64,000 nt of DNA, taken from contig NZ_OBMU01000001.1 in the NCBI RefSeq assembly GCF_900218065.1, positions 1,994,882-2,058,881 on the forward strand. The letters are read 5' to 3'. The notes beneath the pieces are model-generated. The model made no database searches, was not told where the DNA came from, and worked only from the letters and a program-made list of their open reading frames with translations. Source of the DNA: Novosphingobium sp. Chol11 (lineage in GTDB: Bacteria; Pseudomonadota; Alphaproteobacteria; Sphingomonadales; Sphingomonadaceae). Made by a program: the position numbers and the translations under genes. This document shows positions 43,774 through 53,807 of the stretch, in pieces (position 1 is the stretch's first letter; the number at the start of each line of letters is the position of its first letter).

Positions 43774-45023
43774 AGGTCGCGATTCTCGGCAGCGGGGTCA
43801 TCGGCGTGACGTCGGCCTGGTATCTGGCAAAGGCTGGGCATGAGGTGGTTGTGATCGATCGCCAGTCGGGCCCGGCCCTGGAAACCAGCTTCGCGAACGC
43901 GGGAGAGATTTCCCCGGGTTATGCCTCGCCCTGGGCAGCGCCAGGCATTCCGATGAAGGCGATGCGCTGGCTGTTCATGCAGCATGCGCCGCTCATCCTC
44001 CGCCCCACCTTCGACGCTGCCATGTTGCGCTGGATCGTGGCCATGCTCGGCAATTGCACGGAAAAGGCCTATGCGGTGAACAAGAGCCGCATGGTTCGCC
44101 TGGCCGAGTTCAGCCGCGATCAGCTTATCGCCCTGCGACAGGAAACCGGCATCACCTATGACGAGCGCAGCCAGGGCACGCTCCAGCTGTTCCGCGAGCA
44201 GAAGCAGCTCGACGGCATCGGCAAGGACGTCGCCGTGCTGCAGGCTGACGGCGTGCCGTTCGAGATACTCGACAAGGCCGGCTGCATCGCCGCCGAGCCG
44301 GGCCTCGCCAACAGCCAGTCGCCGATCGTCGGCGGCCTGCGCCTGCCCAATGACGAGACTGGGGATTGCTTCAAATTCACCAACGCGCTCGCCGATATGG
44401 CGCAGGCCGCCGGTGTCACCTTCCTCCACGATCACGAGATCAAGCGCCTCGTCCAGGGCAAGGGCGGCATCGATCATGTCGAGACGGACAAGGGGCCGGT
44501 CGACGCGGACGCCTTCATCGTTGCCCTCGGCAGCTATTCGCCCCTGCTGGTGGCGCCGCTGGGGATCAAGCTGCCCGTCTACCCGGTAAAGGGCTATTCG
44601 ATCACCGTCCCCATCACCGCCGCAGAGCGCGCCCCAGTGTCCACGCTGCTTGATGAAAGCTTCAAGGTTGCGATCACCCGCCTGGGCGACCGCATCCGCG
44701 TAGGGGGCATGGCGGAACTCTCGGGCTTCTCGACCAACCTGCCCGGCAAACGGCGCGACACGCTGGAATATTCGGTAGGCTCGCTGTTCCCGGCGGCCGG
44801 AGACCTTGGCAAGGCGAGCTTCTGGTCCGGCCTGCGCCCCATGACGCCCGACAGCACGCCTGTCATCGGTTCCACGCACATCCCGAACCTCTACCTCAAC
44901 ACAGGTCATGGCACGCTTGGCTGGACCATGGCCTGTGGCTCGGGCCATGTGATCGCCGACATCGTCTCCAGCCGGAAACCGGCGATTGAAACGGGCGATC
45001 TATCGATTGCGCGCTATCGTTAA
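43770..45023 (+). CDS. dadA: D-amino acid dehydrogenase small subunit
   Basis: A 417-residue FAD-dependent oxidase that deaminates D-alanine to pyruvate at the membrane. The N-terminal dinucleotide loop [29 protein letters not shown] is followed by the DadA-specific [22 protein letters not shown]. Closing motifs ([33 protein letters not shown]) are intact. It is translationally coupled to the racemase. Confidence 0.95.
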   Translation: MKVAILGSGVIGVTSAWYLAKAGHEVVVIDRQSGPALETSFANAGEISPGYASPWAAPGIPMKAMRWLFMQHAPLILRPTFDAAMLRWIVAMLGNCTEKAYAVNKSRMVRLAEFSRDQLIALRQETGITYDERSQGTLQLFREQKQLDGIGKDVAVLQADGVPFEILDKAGCIAAEPGLANSQSPIVGGLRLPNDETGDCFKFTNALADMAQAAGVTFLHDHEIKRLVQGKGGIDHVETDKGPVDADAFIVALGSYSPLLVAPLGIKLPVYPVKGYSITVPITAAERAPVSTLLDESFKVAITRLGDRIRVGGMAELSGFSTNLPGKRRDTLEYSVGSLFPAAGDLGKASFWSGLRPMTPDSTPVIGSTHIPNLYLNTGHGTLGWTMACGSGHVIADIVSSRKPAIETGDLSIARYR

Positions 45024-45109
45024 ACAGGACTGCCGTTAGCGGACATTGATCCGGCGGACGGTCCGTCAGCCCCCACGGCACCATTTGCCATGTCGGTCGT
45101 TCGACTGCG

Positions 45110-46363
45110 ATGGCCACCATCCCCCAACATGCTGCGGCGCCTAACCTCCCCGCTCTGGAGAGTGCCGGACCGGCGCAGAGGCGGAGAGCCGCAAATAGAT
45201 TGCTGGAAACAGCCTGGTCGAAAGGATGGCTCGATCGCCCCACGCTCGATCCTGACGAACTGATCGCGGAAGCCTGCAAAGCAAGCAAGACGGGAAATCT
45301 GCACGATGGCTGCTGGCGCGACCGGCTGAACATCCTGGCGTCGGCTTTGGAGAGAGAGGCATCGCTCAACAATCTGGGCCGCGTGATCGCGCATGGTCAG
45401 ATCACCGCCGCGTTGCTTAACAGGGCACGGATGCAAGCCTTATGGGCCCGCCATCCGGAAATCGGCGAAATCAAATTGCAGCCGCCAATCCTGATTGTCG
45501 GCCAGATGAGATCCGGCAGCACGCGCATCCAGCGCCTCCTCGCCTGCGACCCCCGGCTCACCTTCACACGATTTTACGAAAGCTGGAATCCGCTTCCCCG
45601 CTTTTGGGGGTTGGCGCATGCCGATCGCGTGATCCGCGCGGCAGTGGCGCTCTCCTGCGCCCATTTCTTCAATCCCGCGTTCCGCCATATCCATCCGACC
45701 GGCGTTCATCATGCGGAGGAGGAGATGGGCCTTCAGAACATCTCCATGTTCGGCTCTGCCTTTGAAGCGCAATGGCGCGTCCCAAGCTTCACCGCCGCCG
45801 TCGAAGATGCCGATCCGGCGGCTGCCTATGCGGAGTTCAAGCGGCTTCTGCAGACCATCGCCTGGTTCCGGCGGCGCGCCCCTTCCCGGCCGTGGCTGCT
45901 CAAACTGCCGCAATTCGCGCAGGATATGGACGCAGTGCTGGCCACATTCCCCGGAGCGCGCGTCATCCGCTTGCATCGCGACCCCGAGCCCCTCATCGCC
46001 TCATCCGCGTCCCTGGTGCACAACCAGATGAGTCTGCAATCGGATGATGCTGACGCTCGATGGATTGGCCAGGAATGGCTCCGCAAGACCGCCCTGCGGG
46101 AACGCCGCCTCAACGCAGCCCTTCGCCGCTCAGCCGTGCTGAGTGTGGACGTACATTATGATGTCGTGAACCAGGATTGGCGCGGGCAGATTGCACGAAT
46201 CTACAAGTTTCTCGACATGCCTCTTCGGCCGAGCATAGAGCAAGGCATGAGCCGCTTCATAAAAGGGAAGCGTCACAAAGAGCTTCGTTGCCACAATTAT
46301 GATCTCGGCCAGTTCGGTCTCAGCCGCATGGACATCCACCAAGCCATGACCGAAGGAGGTTAG
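45110..46363 (+). CDS. Sulfotransferase family protein
   Basis: A 417-residue protein with a PAPS-binding loop PPILIVGQMRSGSTRIQRLL (residues about 125-144) and the 3'-phosphate loop near VIRLHRDPEPLIASSASLV. These features match the bacterial sulfotransferase family (PF13469). The acceptor is unknown. It follows dadA after 86 bases but functional linkage is doubtful. The last complete gene before the degenerate region at 46.4 kb. Confidence 0.8.
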   Translation: MATIPQHAAAPNLPALESAGPAQRRRAANRLLETAWSKGWLDRPTLDPDELIAEACKASKTGNLHDGCWRDRLNILASALEREASLNNLGRVIAHGQITAALLNRARMQALWARHPEIGEIKLQPPILIVGQMRSGSTRIQRLLACDPRLTFTRFYESWNPLPRFWGLAHADRVIRAAVALSCAHFFNPAFRHIHPTGVHHAEEEMGLQNISMFGSAFEAQWRVPSFTAAVEDADPAAAYAEFKRLLQTIAWFRRRAPSRPWLLKLPQFAQDMDAVLATFPGARVIRLHRDPEPLIASSASLVHNQMSLQSDDADARWIGQEWLRKTALRERRLNAALRRSAVLSVDVHYDVVNQDWRGQIARIYKFLDMPLRPSIEQGMSRFIKGKRHKELRCHNYDLGQFGLSRMDIHQAMTEGG

Positions 46364-46429
46364 GCCGGTCGGCTGCTCCATAGCGATCAGATCAGCCATA
46401 CCCGCTAATCGAACGTCCCACTAAAATAT

Positions 46430-46704
46430 GAAGGGGTCGCCGCACAGATTGAACATGTGAAGGAATCCGATCATCAGACTGGCGGAAAGAACCGACACTA
46501 CCACCTCAACATCTATATCGAGGAGGAAGGCGACGCTGTGATCGCTCATTATTCCTTCCTGAACATCAATGCAGGCGGAACGCGATGGCGCCCAAACTGG
46601 TGGTTACCGGACGGATGCGCGATACCGTGGTGAAGAGACCGGATGGTTGGAAATTCGCACACCGCCACGTTTTGTACGACCAGTCCTTCGACCTGGATTT
46701 TTGA
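46430..46704 (+). pseudogene. Frameshifted remnant of a SnoaL-like protein
   Basis: Two plus-strand segments in different frames read as one SnoaL/NTF2-like C-terminal half. HYHLNIYIEEEGDAVIAHYSFLN (about 46496-46564) comes first; then, after a shift near 46580, APKLVVTGRMRDTVVKR and KFAHRHVLYDQSFDLDF end at the TGA at 46702-46704. The beta-strand pattern and the RxxDxxVKRxDGWKFAHR ending are typical of the family. The N-terminal part is missing. It probably came with a catabolic gene set. Confidence 0.65.
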
Positions 46705-46841
46705 GTCATCACGAGCCAGGCGTTGAGCGCGTCGGTCAGAATTTGTGTCTTAGACGTGCCCGGGCTGGCGGTCAGCGCATTCAGCTTCACCGACAGGTCG
46801 TCGGGAAGATAGAATTGATGGCGGGGTTTGAAGGTCTTCAT
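46566..46841 (-). pseudogene. Truncated CopG gene of a conjugation locus
   Basis: The first 45 residues (MKTFKPRHQFYLPDDL, then TASPGTSKTQILTDALNAWL) match the ribbon-helix-helix CopG protein that normally lies between traG and trbB in alphaproteobacterial trb conjugation loci. After about 46704 the frame leaves the family, so the C-terminal two thirds are lost. It lies directly downstream of a relaxase remnant on the same strand, in the order expected of a conjugative element, but traG is missing. Confidence 0.6.
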
Positions 46842-46920
46842 GACCCGCAGGATCGACCATGCCGGGGTTTGGCGCCAGTGCCTCCATGGCGCCACCAGGT
46901 GCCGGTCCGGGGGCAGTGGA

Positions 46921-47337
46921 TCAGCCGATGCCCAGCCCTCTACTCCGGCCGCCAATGGTCCAGTTGATCGGACCCTCGCGCATGAGACCCGATACAGGCT
47001 TGCCCACGGCGCGGCGAGAATCGGCCGCAGGGCACAAGGCTAAACTCATGCGCCTTCTCGATCACGGCATAGCGCTGGTCCCCGACATGACGGCGCGACG
47101 GTAGACGCCCTCGACCATCTCGCCGCGTTGCGGCGTGACATGCCTCAGCCCGGTTTCCTGTTCGATCTGCTGGCAAGTCCGGCTGAGTTCGCGCTGCTGG
47201 AGAACCACAAGCAAGTCGCGGCGGAGGCGGACAGCCTGTCCCTCCTGCTCTACCAGCCCTTGTTCGACGGGCCATGCCTGGCGTTGGACCAGACCCTTCC
47301 TGACGCCCGCCCCGAACGCACCGGACATTCGCATCAT
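46921..47337 (-). pseudogene. Frameshifted C-terminal remnant of a conjugative relaxase (DUF3363)
   Basis: Minus-strand fragments match the C-terminal domain of Rlx/VirD2-type relaxases. FGAGVRKGL, QGLVEQEGQAVRLRRDLLVVL and ETGLRHVTPQRGE lie in one frame to about 47062. YAVIEKAHEFSLVPC lies in the next frame. The ending INWTIGGRSRGLGIG comes back in the first frame and stops at 46921. Two shifts, an internal stop and a missing N-terminal nuclease domain show that it is dead. Confidence 0.65.
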
Positions 47338-47466
47338 CCGATTCAGAGAACACTGGATGACGGCAATGCGCCAGTATCGACTCTACCGTATCTCACTGCG
47401 AAGTTCCGTCGAGGTCTCAATCGCAACGCAGCGCCCGAAATTATTCGAGCGCTGCGGCGTCATCAA

Positions 47467-49866
47467 TTAAAAGCGGTAGTTCATCGTTATGCCGAATTCG
47501 CGCGGCGGATTGACGGACAAGTTCGTATAGCCCGACCGGAACGGTGTGGGATTGCCCGCTGGCCCCGGAACCAGGAAGCGCGTTGCAATCTGCAATTCCG
47601 CGGTGGTGGCATTGGTAATCTGTGTCGAATTGAACAGATTTTTGACGAACGCCGTCAATTCCCATCCGGCGTCGGCTGACCGAATGCCAGCGAACAGATT
47701 GACGTTGGTGATGGCATTGTACCTATAGTTTGCGGTCTGTGCATAGAAGCCTGGCCGATAGGTCAGTAACCCACGAATGAAGGGTTCCACTGATCCAGCC
47801 GAAAAGCGCAGTTCACTGTTGGCGCTCAACGCGAATCGGGGGATGTTGGCCAAACGGTCGTTGGTGGTGCAGAACGCCACCTGCTGGCCCACAGGGACCG
47901 CAGGCTGTCCTGCAGTATCCGGCACGCCGTCGCCGTTGGAATCCCGGCAGGGAACCGTCGCATTGTCATAATGTGAGTTGGCGTAGGACGCGTTAACCGA
48001 AATATCCCATTCATCGATCGGACGTGCATCCAGCTGCATTTCCACACCTTTGGAAATAGCGTCGCCATTAAAGCTGATTGAGGCGTTCGATCCATCGATG
48101 ACGCCGTTTCTAGCTGATGCAGTCGGCGCAGTCACCAGCCCGATGAAGCCATCGAACTTCTGGTAGAAGGCCGCGAGATTTAACGACACGCGCCTGTCGA
48201 ACATCTGCGCTTTCAAGCCAACCTCGATCGCATCCGACCGTTCTGGGTCGAGCACCAGCAGGTCGGAATCCAGCGGAGAATTGACGCCGAGCTGTGCCGA
48301 TCCACGGCGGTAAGAACGGCCATAGGTGGCGTAGGTGGTGATGTCGGGCGTCCAATCATAGCTGATACTGGCCGTGCCTGTCAGCGGATGATTGACCTGC
48401 CGCACGAAATCGGGATCGACCGTTGCCACGCGGGGCACGACAACGCCTGCGGGTACGGGTATCCCGACGCCGCCCGTGGTCGTCACCTCAAGGAAGCTCT
48501 GCGCCGTAGCCACGGTGCGCGTGTAACGCGCGCCCAGTTCTACCCTTAGCTTGTCGGTCAGCTTCAAGCGCGTCTGGCCGAAGAAGGCGAGGTCGCTGGT
48601 CTTGTTGGTGATGTCGACTTCCGCCAGCAGCGGCAGGGCAAACATGCTCGCCGGGAAGGGCGTGTTTGGCACTCGGTTGGCAAAGAAGCTGTCGACGCGA
48701 ATGGAAGACAGGCCGCCCGCCTTGGTCTCATTGTAGAACACGCCAAGCGTATAGTTGAAAATTCCCTCGAACGCGGAGGCTATGCGGGCTTCGGCCGTGT
48801 ATACTCGAGTTGGATCCGCCACAGTCAGCACCTGATCGTACCCCTGCACCGCATTGCCCACATCCTGATCGGTGCGTGAATGGAGCGACGTGTCCTGGAA
48901 GCCGCCCAGCACTGAGATCAGATGACTGCCCAGGTCATAGGAGGCGTCCGCCGTCACCAGATGTGTGCGATTGGTGTAAAATGACAATCCTTCATGTACC
49001 GCCAGCCGGTCGGACGCGCTGATTGCAGGCCCGCTGACGAAGGGTGAGAACAGACTGGGGCGGTTGCCCGGGCCTTGAACCGCCCTATTCTGTAGCAGGT
49101 CGCTTTCCAAATATTGGTACACGATGTTTCCCCGCAGCTGCTCCGTCGGCGCGAAGGAGAGAGTGGCGCGAACGCTTTCGGTTTCCTGGTTGGACCATTC
49201 GTCACGATTGATGTTGTAGACATGGTTGGCTCGGTTCCGATCGAGAACCGCTGCGATGCGGATCGCCAACTTGTCTTGGATCAGCGGTGTGGACGCCGCG
49301 ATCTGAAAGTTTCGCGCATGTTTGTTGGTGACGGTTGCCTGCAAATAGCCCTCGGGCTCGCTCAAGTCGGCGCGCCGTGTCGTCACCGTGATCGCTCCCG
49401 CAGGCGCGGTGCGTCCGCGCAGCGTGCCCTGCGGCCCACGCAGCACTTCCACCTGACGAATATCGTAAATCGCGGTGGTTACGGTCTGTATATCGACCGG
49501 CACTTCGTTATAATAGACCGCAACGGCAGCTGGTCCGCCGATGTCGGGGTTGAACGAAATGCCACGCAGCGTGGCGACGCTGACCCGCCCTGACGTGTTG
49601 GCGATCTGAAGCCCCGGCGCAAGTGCGGGAACGTCCTTGAAATCGAACAAGTTGAACTTTTCGATCTGTTCGCCCGTGGCGACATCGACCGCCATCGGAA
49701 CGTCCTTCAACCGTTCCTCTCGCTTGCCTGCCGTGACGATGATGTCGGCTGGCCTCGCTTCACTTTCGCCGGACGGCGCCGTTTGGGCCCATGCACCGCT
49801 CCCTGAGCAAAGGGCCGTACCCGCCATCAACATGCCGATCATTTTACCGGAACAAAGTCCCCGCAT
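47467..49866 (-). CDS. TonB-dependent outer-membrane receptor
   Basis: A 799-residue receptor with signal peptide (about 1-27), plug (DIIVTAGKREERLKDVPMAVDV, RQVEVLRGPQGTLRGRTAPAGAI) and a barrel closing with FGITMNYRF. The Arg in place of Phe/Tyr in LRGRTA is unusual in the GTLxGRN box. It is divergent from the GntR-linked region, with a TTGTCGGACGA sequence 40 bases upstream that resembles the operator at 52512. It probably takes up the substrate of the neighbouring catabolic genes, but this is inferred from position only. Confidence 0.88.
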   Translation of the reverse strand: MRGLCSGKMIGMLMAGTALCSGSGAWAQTAPSGESEARPADIIVTAGKREERLKDVPMAVDVATGEQIEKFNLFDFKDVPALAPGLQIANTSGRVSVATLRGISFNPDIGGPAAVAVYYNEVPVDIQTVTTAIYDIRQVEVLRGPQGTLRGRTAPAGAITVTTRRADLSEPEGYLQATVTNKHARNFQIAASTPLIQDKLAIRIAAVLDRNRANHVYNINRDEWSNQETESVRATLSFAPTEQLRGNIVYQYLESDLLQNRAVQGPGNRPSLFSPFVSGPAISASDRLAVHEGLSFYTNRTHLVTADASYDLGSHLISVLGGFQDTSLHSRTDQDVGNAVQGYDQVLTVADPTRVYTAEARIASAFEGIFNYTLGVFYNETKAGGLSSIRVDSFFANRVPNTPFPASMFALPLLAEVDITNKTSDLAFFGQTRLKLTDKLRVELGARYTRTVATAQSFLEVTTTGGVGIPVPAGVVVPRVATVDPDFVRQVNHPLTGTASISYDWTPDITTYATYGRSYRRGSAQLGVNSPLDSDLLVLDPERSDAIEVGLKAQMFDRRVSLNLAAFYQKFDGFIGLVTAPTASARNGVIDGSNASISFNGDAISKGVEMQLDARPIDEWDISVNASYANSHYDNATVPCRDSNGDGVPDTAGQPAVPVGQQVAFCTTNDRLANIPRFALSANSELRFSAGSVEPFIRGLLTYRPGFYAQTANYRYNAITNVNLFAGIRSADAGWELTAFVKNLFNSTQITNATTAELQIATRFLVPGPAGNPTPFRSGYTNLSVNPPREFGITMNYRF

Positions 49867-50323
49867 CCCTACCCCCTAATTTCAGACATTCTCATCTTTG
49901 CGGATTGTCGGACGAGGAGAACGTTGGTCAACGCCGGAACGATCTACGCGCTTTCAATCCCGCACCATTGTGGATGTTCATTTCAAGGAGACAAAGACGC
50001 GGCCGATTATTTTCACGATGCGGAACAATTGGATTCCATCGCGTCACCCGTCGACCAGATCCTTACATGCTCTCGAAGATCAAGAACCGAATATCCCCCG
50101 CGCCAGTCGAGCATCACACTGGAACGGGTGCGCACTTCTCAACGGAATCGACGAGCCGCTCGTGTTCAGCTAAGTATCGTTTTTAGAATTCCTTGTGCGT
50201 TGCTTCGACCAGACTATTCGCAGATCTTCCGTCAAAACCTTTTCCCATGGCAGCAAAGAGATTGGCGGCGAGGAGAGAACGGGCTTTCGAAGGGCACATC
50301 TTGCTGCGAGCTTGACTCTCGGA
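49867..50323. other. Gap between TonB receptor and GntR gene
   Basis: A 457-base region without a protein that I can support; short frames here have no family character. It contains the promoter of the TonB receptor, which reads leftward from 49866, with the operator-like TTGTCGGACGA at 49905. Near 49924 lies a GTTGGTCAAC palindrome. The right half (about 50000-50320) shows nothing recognisable. Confidence 0.5.
49905..49915. promoter_or_regulatory. GntR-type half-perfect operator before the receptor
   Basis: TTGTCGGACGA differs by one base from the TTGTC-N-GACAA palindrome at 52512. It lies 39 bases upstream of the TonB receptor start, where the GntR regulator encoded nearby could repress it. 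Confidence 0.35.
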
Positions 50324-51112
50324 TTAGTCAGCCTGGCTCAGTCGGGAAATTCCGCCGCCGCCAGTGCGCCAAAACGCCCGGTCAGCACTCAAAATTCTCT
50401 GAGCCGAGCATTCCATATGGCGAACCGCTGCAGCGCGAGCCTGATCGGGATCGCCAGCGGCGATCGCATCCCGAATAGCGCTATGCTCTTCGTCCACGGC
50501 GCGAACGAGATCGCCGCTGAGCGCCTCGTTCGACCGTGTTACTCCGATCGCTACCTCGATGGGCCGTGCAAGGGCCTGGACGACCTTCCGCCAATAATCA
50601 TTGCCGCACGCGTCGGCGATGCTGGCATGGAACGCGCGGTCTTCGATGACGCCGAGTTCCCCGGCCTGCTGGACTCGCCGCAGTCGATCCAACGCCCGGT
50701 CAATTGCCGCCATGGCCTCGCGCGTTCTTTCCACTGCCGCGATCGCTGCAATCTCGCTCTCGACCACACGTCGCACGCCGATAAGATCGATCAACGACTT
50801 CACAGAAGACTGCGTCAGCGTGTCCAGTTCGGGCCCTCCGGCATCAGGAAGACGGACGAAGGCACCGCTGCCCTGAACCGTCTCCACGCGCCCTTCAGCG
50901 CGGAGCATGGCGATCGCCTCCCGAATGACCGAACGGCTCACGCTGAAACGCTGCGCGAGGGCATTTTCCGACGGCAACTTGGCACCGGGAACGAGATCGT
51001 GGCTCTCGACATGCTCGATTATAAGGCGCGCTATCCACTGCGAACGGCGTCCGCTGTGATGATCAGAACCCGCAAAGGGGAGAGCGGGACCGCGATCCGA
51101 TTTACGCATCAT
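50324..51112 (-). CDS. GntR-family (FadR/FCD) transcriptional regulator
   Basis: A 262-residue regulator. The N-terminal winged HTH (about 26-90) reads LVPGAKLPSENALAQRFSVSRSVIREAIAMLRAEGRVETVQGSGAFV, a clear GntR motif. The helical FCD domain (about 100-240) contains the metal/ligand Asp and His residues expected (EDRAFHASIADACGN, DEEHSAIRDAI). It lies between the receptor and permease genes and probably senses the sugar acid or a derivative, controlling both receptor and catabolic operon through TTGTC-N-GACAA sites. Confidence 0.87.
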   Translation of the reverse strand: MMRKSDRGPALPFAGSDHHSGRRSQWIARLIIEHVESHDLVPGAKLPSENALAQRFSVSRSVIREAIAMLRAEGRVETVQGSGAFVRLPDAGGPELDTLTQSSVKSLIDLIGVRRVVESEIAAIAAVERTREAMAAIDRALDRLRRVQQAGELGVIEDRAFHASIADACGNDYWRKVVQALARPIEVAIGVTRSNEALSGDLVRAVDEEHSAIRDAIAAGDPDQARAAAVRHMECSAQRILSADRAFWRTGGGGISRLSQAD

Positions 51113-51175
51113 GGGTCGACCAAAGGCGATCTTCCATCACGCCAACTGCTGGAAACGAACAATCGGGCTTTCCTA

Positions 51176-52501
51176 TCATCGCGAAGCGAACGCAGCTTTG
51201 GCCGGGGATCGCGATCCGGCGAATACGGCGATGGCGGCGACGATCAATATAAGTGCGAGTACCGCCGTCGCGGTTGCCCGGCTGCCCGTCGTTCCGCTGA
51301 TCCATCCGATCAGCAGCGGACTGGCAAAGCCTGCCAGGTTGCCAACCGAATTGATCGCGGCGATCCCCACAGCAGCGGCGCTGCCGCGCAGGAACGCCGT
51401 TGGGAGGTTCCAGAAAAGTGGACTGGCGGTGAGCGTCGATGCCGCCGCAAGGCACAGGAGGGCGATCGCTGGTACGGGGTTTTGCGCCATTGGCGTCACG
51501 ATAAGCGCGGCCGCGCACACCAGCAAGGGCAGAATAAGGTGCCAACGACGTTCGCCGGTGCGATCCGAACTGCGTCCAACCAGCAGCATCACGACGGCTG
51601 CACAAGCATATGGGAGCACCGAAAACAACCCGACAACCAACGGCGAACCGCCCGAAATGTCATCGATCATCGTCGGTAGCCAGAAGGTGAAGCCATATTG
51701 GCCCATGATGCAGCCGAAGTAGATCAGGGCCAGTCGCATGATCTGCGGGTCGCCGAACACATCGCGGATGCGCGCGTGATGGCGCACGCCTTCGGGTTCA
51801 TCGGCGGCAAGATCCCGTTCGATCCATGCGCATTCGCTGTCATCGAGCCATTCCGCCTCGGCAGGCCGCGAAGGCAGCATCCGCGGTACGAGACAGCCCA
51901 GAACGACAGCGGGCAGAGCCTCGATCACGAACATCCAGCGCCAGCCGCCCCAGCCGCCAATTCCGTCCATCCCTTCCATGATCAAACCGGATAACGGCCC
52001 GCCTACGATGCCGGCTAGCGGAATAGAGACCATGAAGAGCGCGATGACTTCACCCCGGCGGGATGACGGAAACCAATAGCTCAGATAGAGGATGATGCCG
52101 GGGAAGAAACCGGCTTCGGCCACGCCCAGCAGGAAGCGCAGGATATAGAAGGACATTTCGCCTTCTATAAAGGCGCAGCCAGCCGATACGACGGCCCAGC
52201 TGATCATGATCCTGGCGATCCAGCGCCGCGCGCCGAACCGGTGGAGCGCCATGTTGCTCGGAATTTCAAACAGGAAATAGCCGATGAAGAAGATGCCCGC
52301 GCCAAGTCCGTATGCAGCTTCGCTGATGCCGAGCTCGCCCGACATTCCCAGCTTTGCAAATCCGACATTCACCCGGTCGAGATAAGCGACGACGTAGCAG
52401 GCCATGAGGAACGGAACGAGCCGCCACTTGACCTTGCGATAGACAGCATCTGCCTGCGCCTGAGCAGCGCCCTCCCCTACGATACCATTCGTATTTTCCA
52501 T
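51176..52501 (-). CDS. MFS transporter, anion:cation symporter family
   Basis: A 441-residue permease with twelve hydrophobic helices. RLVPFLMACYVVAYLDRVNVGFAKLGM at the N-terminus and the loop RFGARRWIARIM are characteristic of the ACS subfamily, which imports organic anions such as sugar acids, tartrate and phthalate. ATG 52501 (MENTNG) is placed because the longer frame reads into the opposite gene's promoter. It diverges from the OtnK-like gene, with 58 bases and a GntR operator between. It is the likely inner-membrane uptake system for the substrate. Confidence 0.88.
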   Translation of the reverse strand: MENTNGIVGEGAAQAQADAVYRKVKWRLVPFLMACYVVAYLDRVNVGFAKLGMSGELGISEAAYGLGAGIFFIGYFLFEIPSNMALHRFGARRWIARIMISWAVVSAGCAFIEGEMSFYILRFLLGVAEAGFFPGIILYLSYWFPSSRRGEVIALFMVSIPLAGIVGGPLSGLIMEGMDGIGGWGGWRWMFVIEALPAVVLGCLVPRMLPSRPAEAEWLDDSECAWIERDLAADEPEGVRHHARIRDVFGDPQIMRLALIYFGCIMGQYGFTFWLPTMIDDISGGSPLVVGLFSVLPYACAAVVMLLVGRSSDRTGERRWHLILPLLVCAAALIVTPMAQNPVPAIALLCLAAASTLTASPLFWNLPTAFLRGSAAAVGIAAINSVGNLAGFASPLLIGWISGTTGSRATATAVLALILIVAAIAVFAGSRSPAKAAFASR

Positions 52502-52511
52502 GCCTGTCTGG

Positions 52512-52522
52512 TTGTCAGACAA
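52512..52522. promoter_or_regulatory. GntR-type operator in divergent promoter
   Basis: TTGTCAGACAA is a perfect 11-base palindrome with the GT-N(x)-AC core typical of FadR/GntR operators. It lies in the 58-base gap between the MFS permease gene and the kinase gene and could repress both. Confidence 0.58.
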
Positions 52523-52559
52523 GTTTGTATGTGTCAATGCGGCCGCTGAAGGAGCCGCC

Positions 52560-53807
52560 ATGCGACTGGGATGTATCGCCGACGACTTTACCGGGGCAAC
52601 CGACTTGGCCAACGAGCTGGCGAGCCGGGGATTAAGGACGTCGCTGCTGTTCGGAATACCCGCTGATCTTGACCTTGCAGAGATTGACGCCGTCGTGATT
52701 GCGCTCAAGTCGCGCTCGATAGCGCCGGATGCGGCGGCCGAACAATCGGTTGCAGCCCTGCGCTGGCTGAAACAGGCTGGGTGTGAGCGCTTCTACTTCA
52801 AATATTGTTCGACCTTCGATTCGACCGATGCTGGCAATATCGGACCCGTGCTGGAAGCCATGGCGGCGGACCTGGGTGTTGAAGCAGTGATCGCCTGCCC
52901 GGCCTTCCCAGCGACAGGCCGGACCGTTTATCAGGGACATCTGTTTGTCGGCGATCGGCTGCTGAATGAATCGACCATGCGCGATCATCCGCTCAATCCG
53001 ATGCTGGATGCCGATCTGGTTCGGGTTTTGCAACGCCAGACGCGCGGTGCAGTCGGCCTTCTGCCGCGTGAAATCCTTGCCGCAGGAGCGGCCGCCGAAG
53101 CGATGGCGGAACACCGTGGCGCGGGCATGATTGCCGTCATCGCGGATGCCATCTGCGACCAGGACCTCGCGCTGCTTGGACAATATTGCGCAGGAGTGCC
53201 GCTGGCATCCGGCGCTTCTGGCCTTGCTTCGGGCATCGCCCGCGCGCTGGCGCCGCCTGACGCTTGCCGCGCATCGGCGCCGTTGCCCGAAGCTGGAGCG
53301 TCCCGGCGCGCAATCCTTGCCGGCAGTTGCTCCGCTGCCACGCGACGCCAGGTCGAACTGGCTGCCGAGCGATATCCATCCCTTCGGCTGTCGCTGCGTG
53401 CAGGAGAGACACCGCAACAAGTCGTCGCCGGTGCGAAGGACTGGATCGACAAGCAGGCGCTCGATCGGCCGCTGCTGATCTATTCGACCGTAACGCCCGA
53501 CATGGTGGAAGCGCAGCGCCGCGCGTGGCCCGATGGGGCCAGCGCCGCATTCGAAGCTATCCTTGCGGAAATGGCCGCCTATCTGTTTGAGGATGGCGGT
53601 GGCGCGCTGATCGTCGCGGGCGGCGAAACATCGGGGGCTGTGGTCAGTCGGCTGGGGCTCGGCCGGATTGACATCGGACCAGAAATCGATCCCGGCGTGC
53701 CGTGGACCATTGCAGCGCGCGGCGAGGGTCCGCCACTGTTGCTGACGCTGAAATCAGGAAATTTCGGCAGCGACGACTTCTTCCTGAAGGCCTGGGAGCA
53801 CTTATGA
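52560..53807 (+). CDS. otnK: Four-carbon acid sugar kinase (OtnK-like, DUF1537)
   Basis: A 415-residue kinase of the DUF1537 family. MRLGCIADDFTGATDLANELASRG is the family's diagnostic start, and the C-terminal GGALIVAGGETSGAVVSRLGLG is the nucleotide-binding block. In characterised four-carbon acid sugar pathways it phosphorylates 3-oxo-tetronate. GGAG lies 5 bases before ATG 52560. It overlaps the aldolase gene by four bases (ATGA). Symbol by homology and context. Confidence 0.85.
   Translation: MRLGCIADDFTGATDLANELASRGLRTSLLFGIPADLDLAEIDAVVIALKSRSIAPDAAAEQSVAALRWLKQAGCERFYFKYCSTFDSTDAGNIGPVLEAMAADLGVEAVIACPAFPATGRTVYQGHLFVGDRLLNESTMRDHPLNPMLDADLVRVLQRQTRGAVGLLPREILAAGAAAEAMAEHRGAGMIAVIADAICDQDLALLGQYCAGVPLASGASGLASGIARALAPPDACRASAPLPEAGASRRAILAGSCSAATRRQVELAAERYPSLRLSLRAGETPQQVVAGAKDWIDKQALDRPLLIYSTVTPDMVEAQRRAWPDGASAAFEAILAEMAAYLFEDGGGALIVAGGETSGAVVSRLGLGRIDIGPEIDPGVPWTIAARGEGPPLLLTLKSGNFGSDDFFLKAWEHL

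Noticed and set aside
49791..50186. Small plus-strand protein upstream of the GntR gene
   Set aside because: No ribosome site and composition unlike neighbouring genes; it overlaps the start of the TonB receptor.
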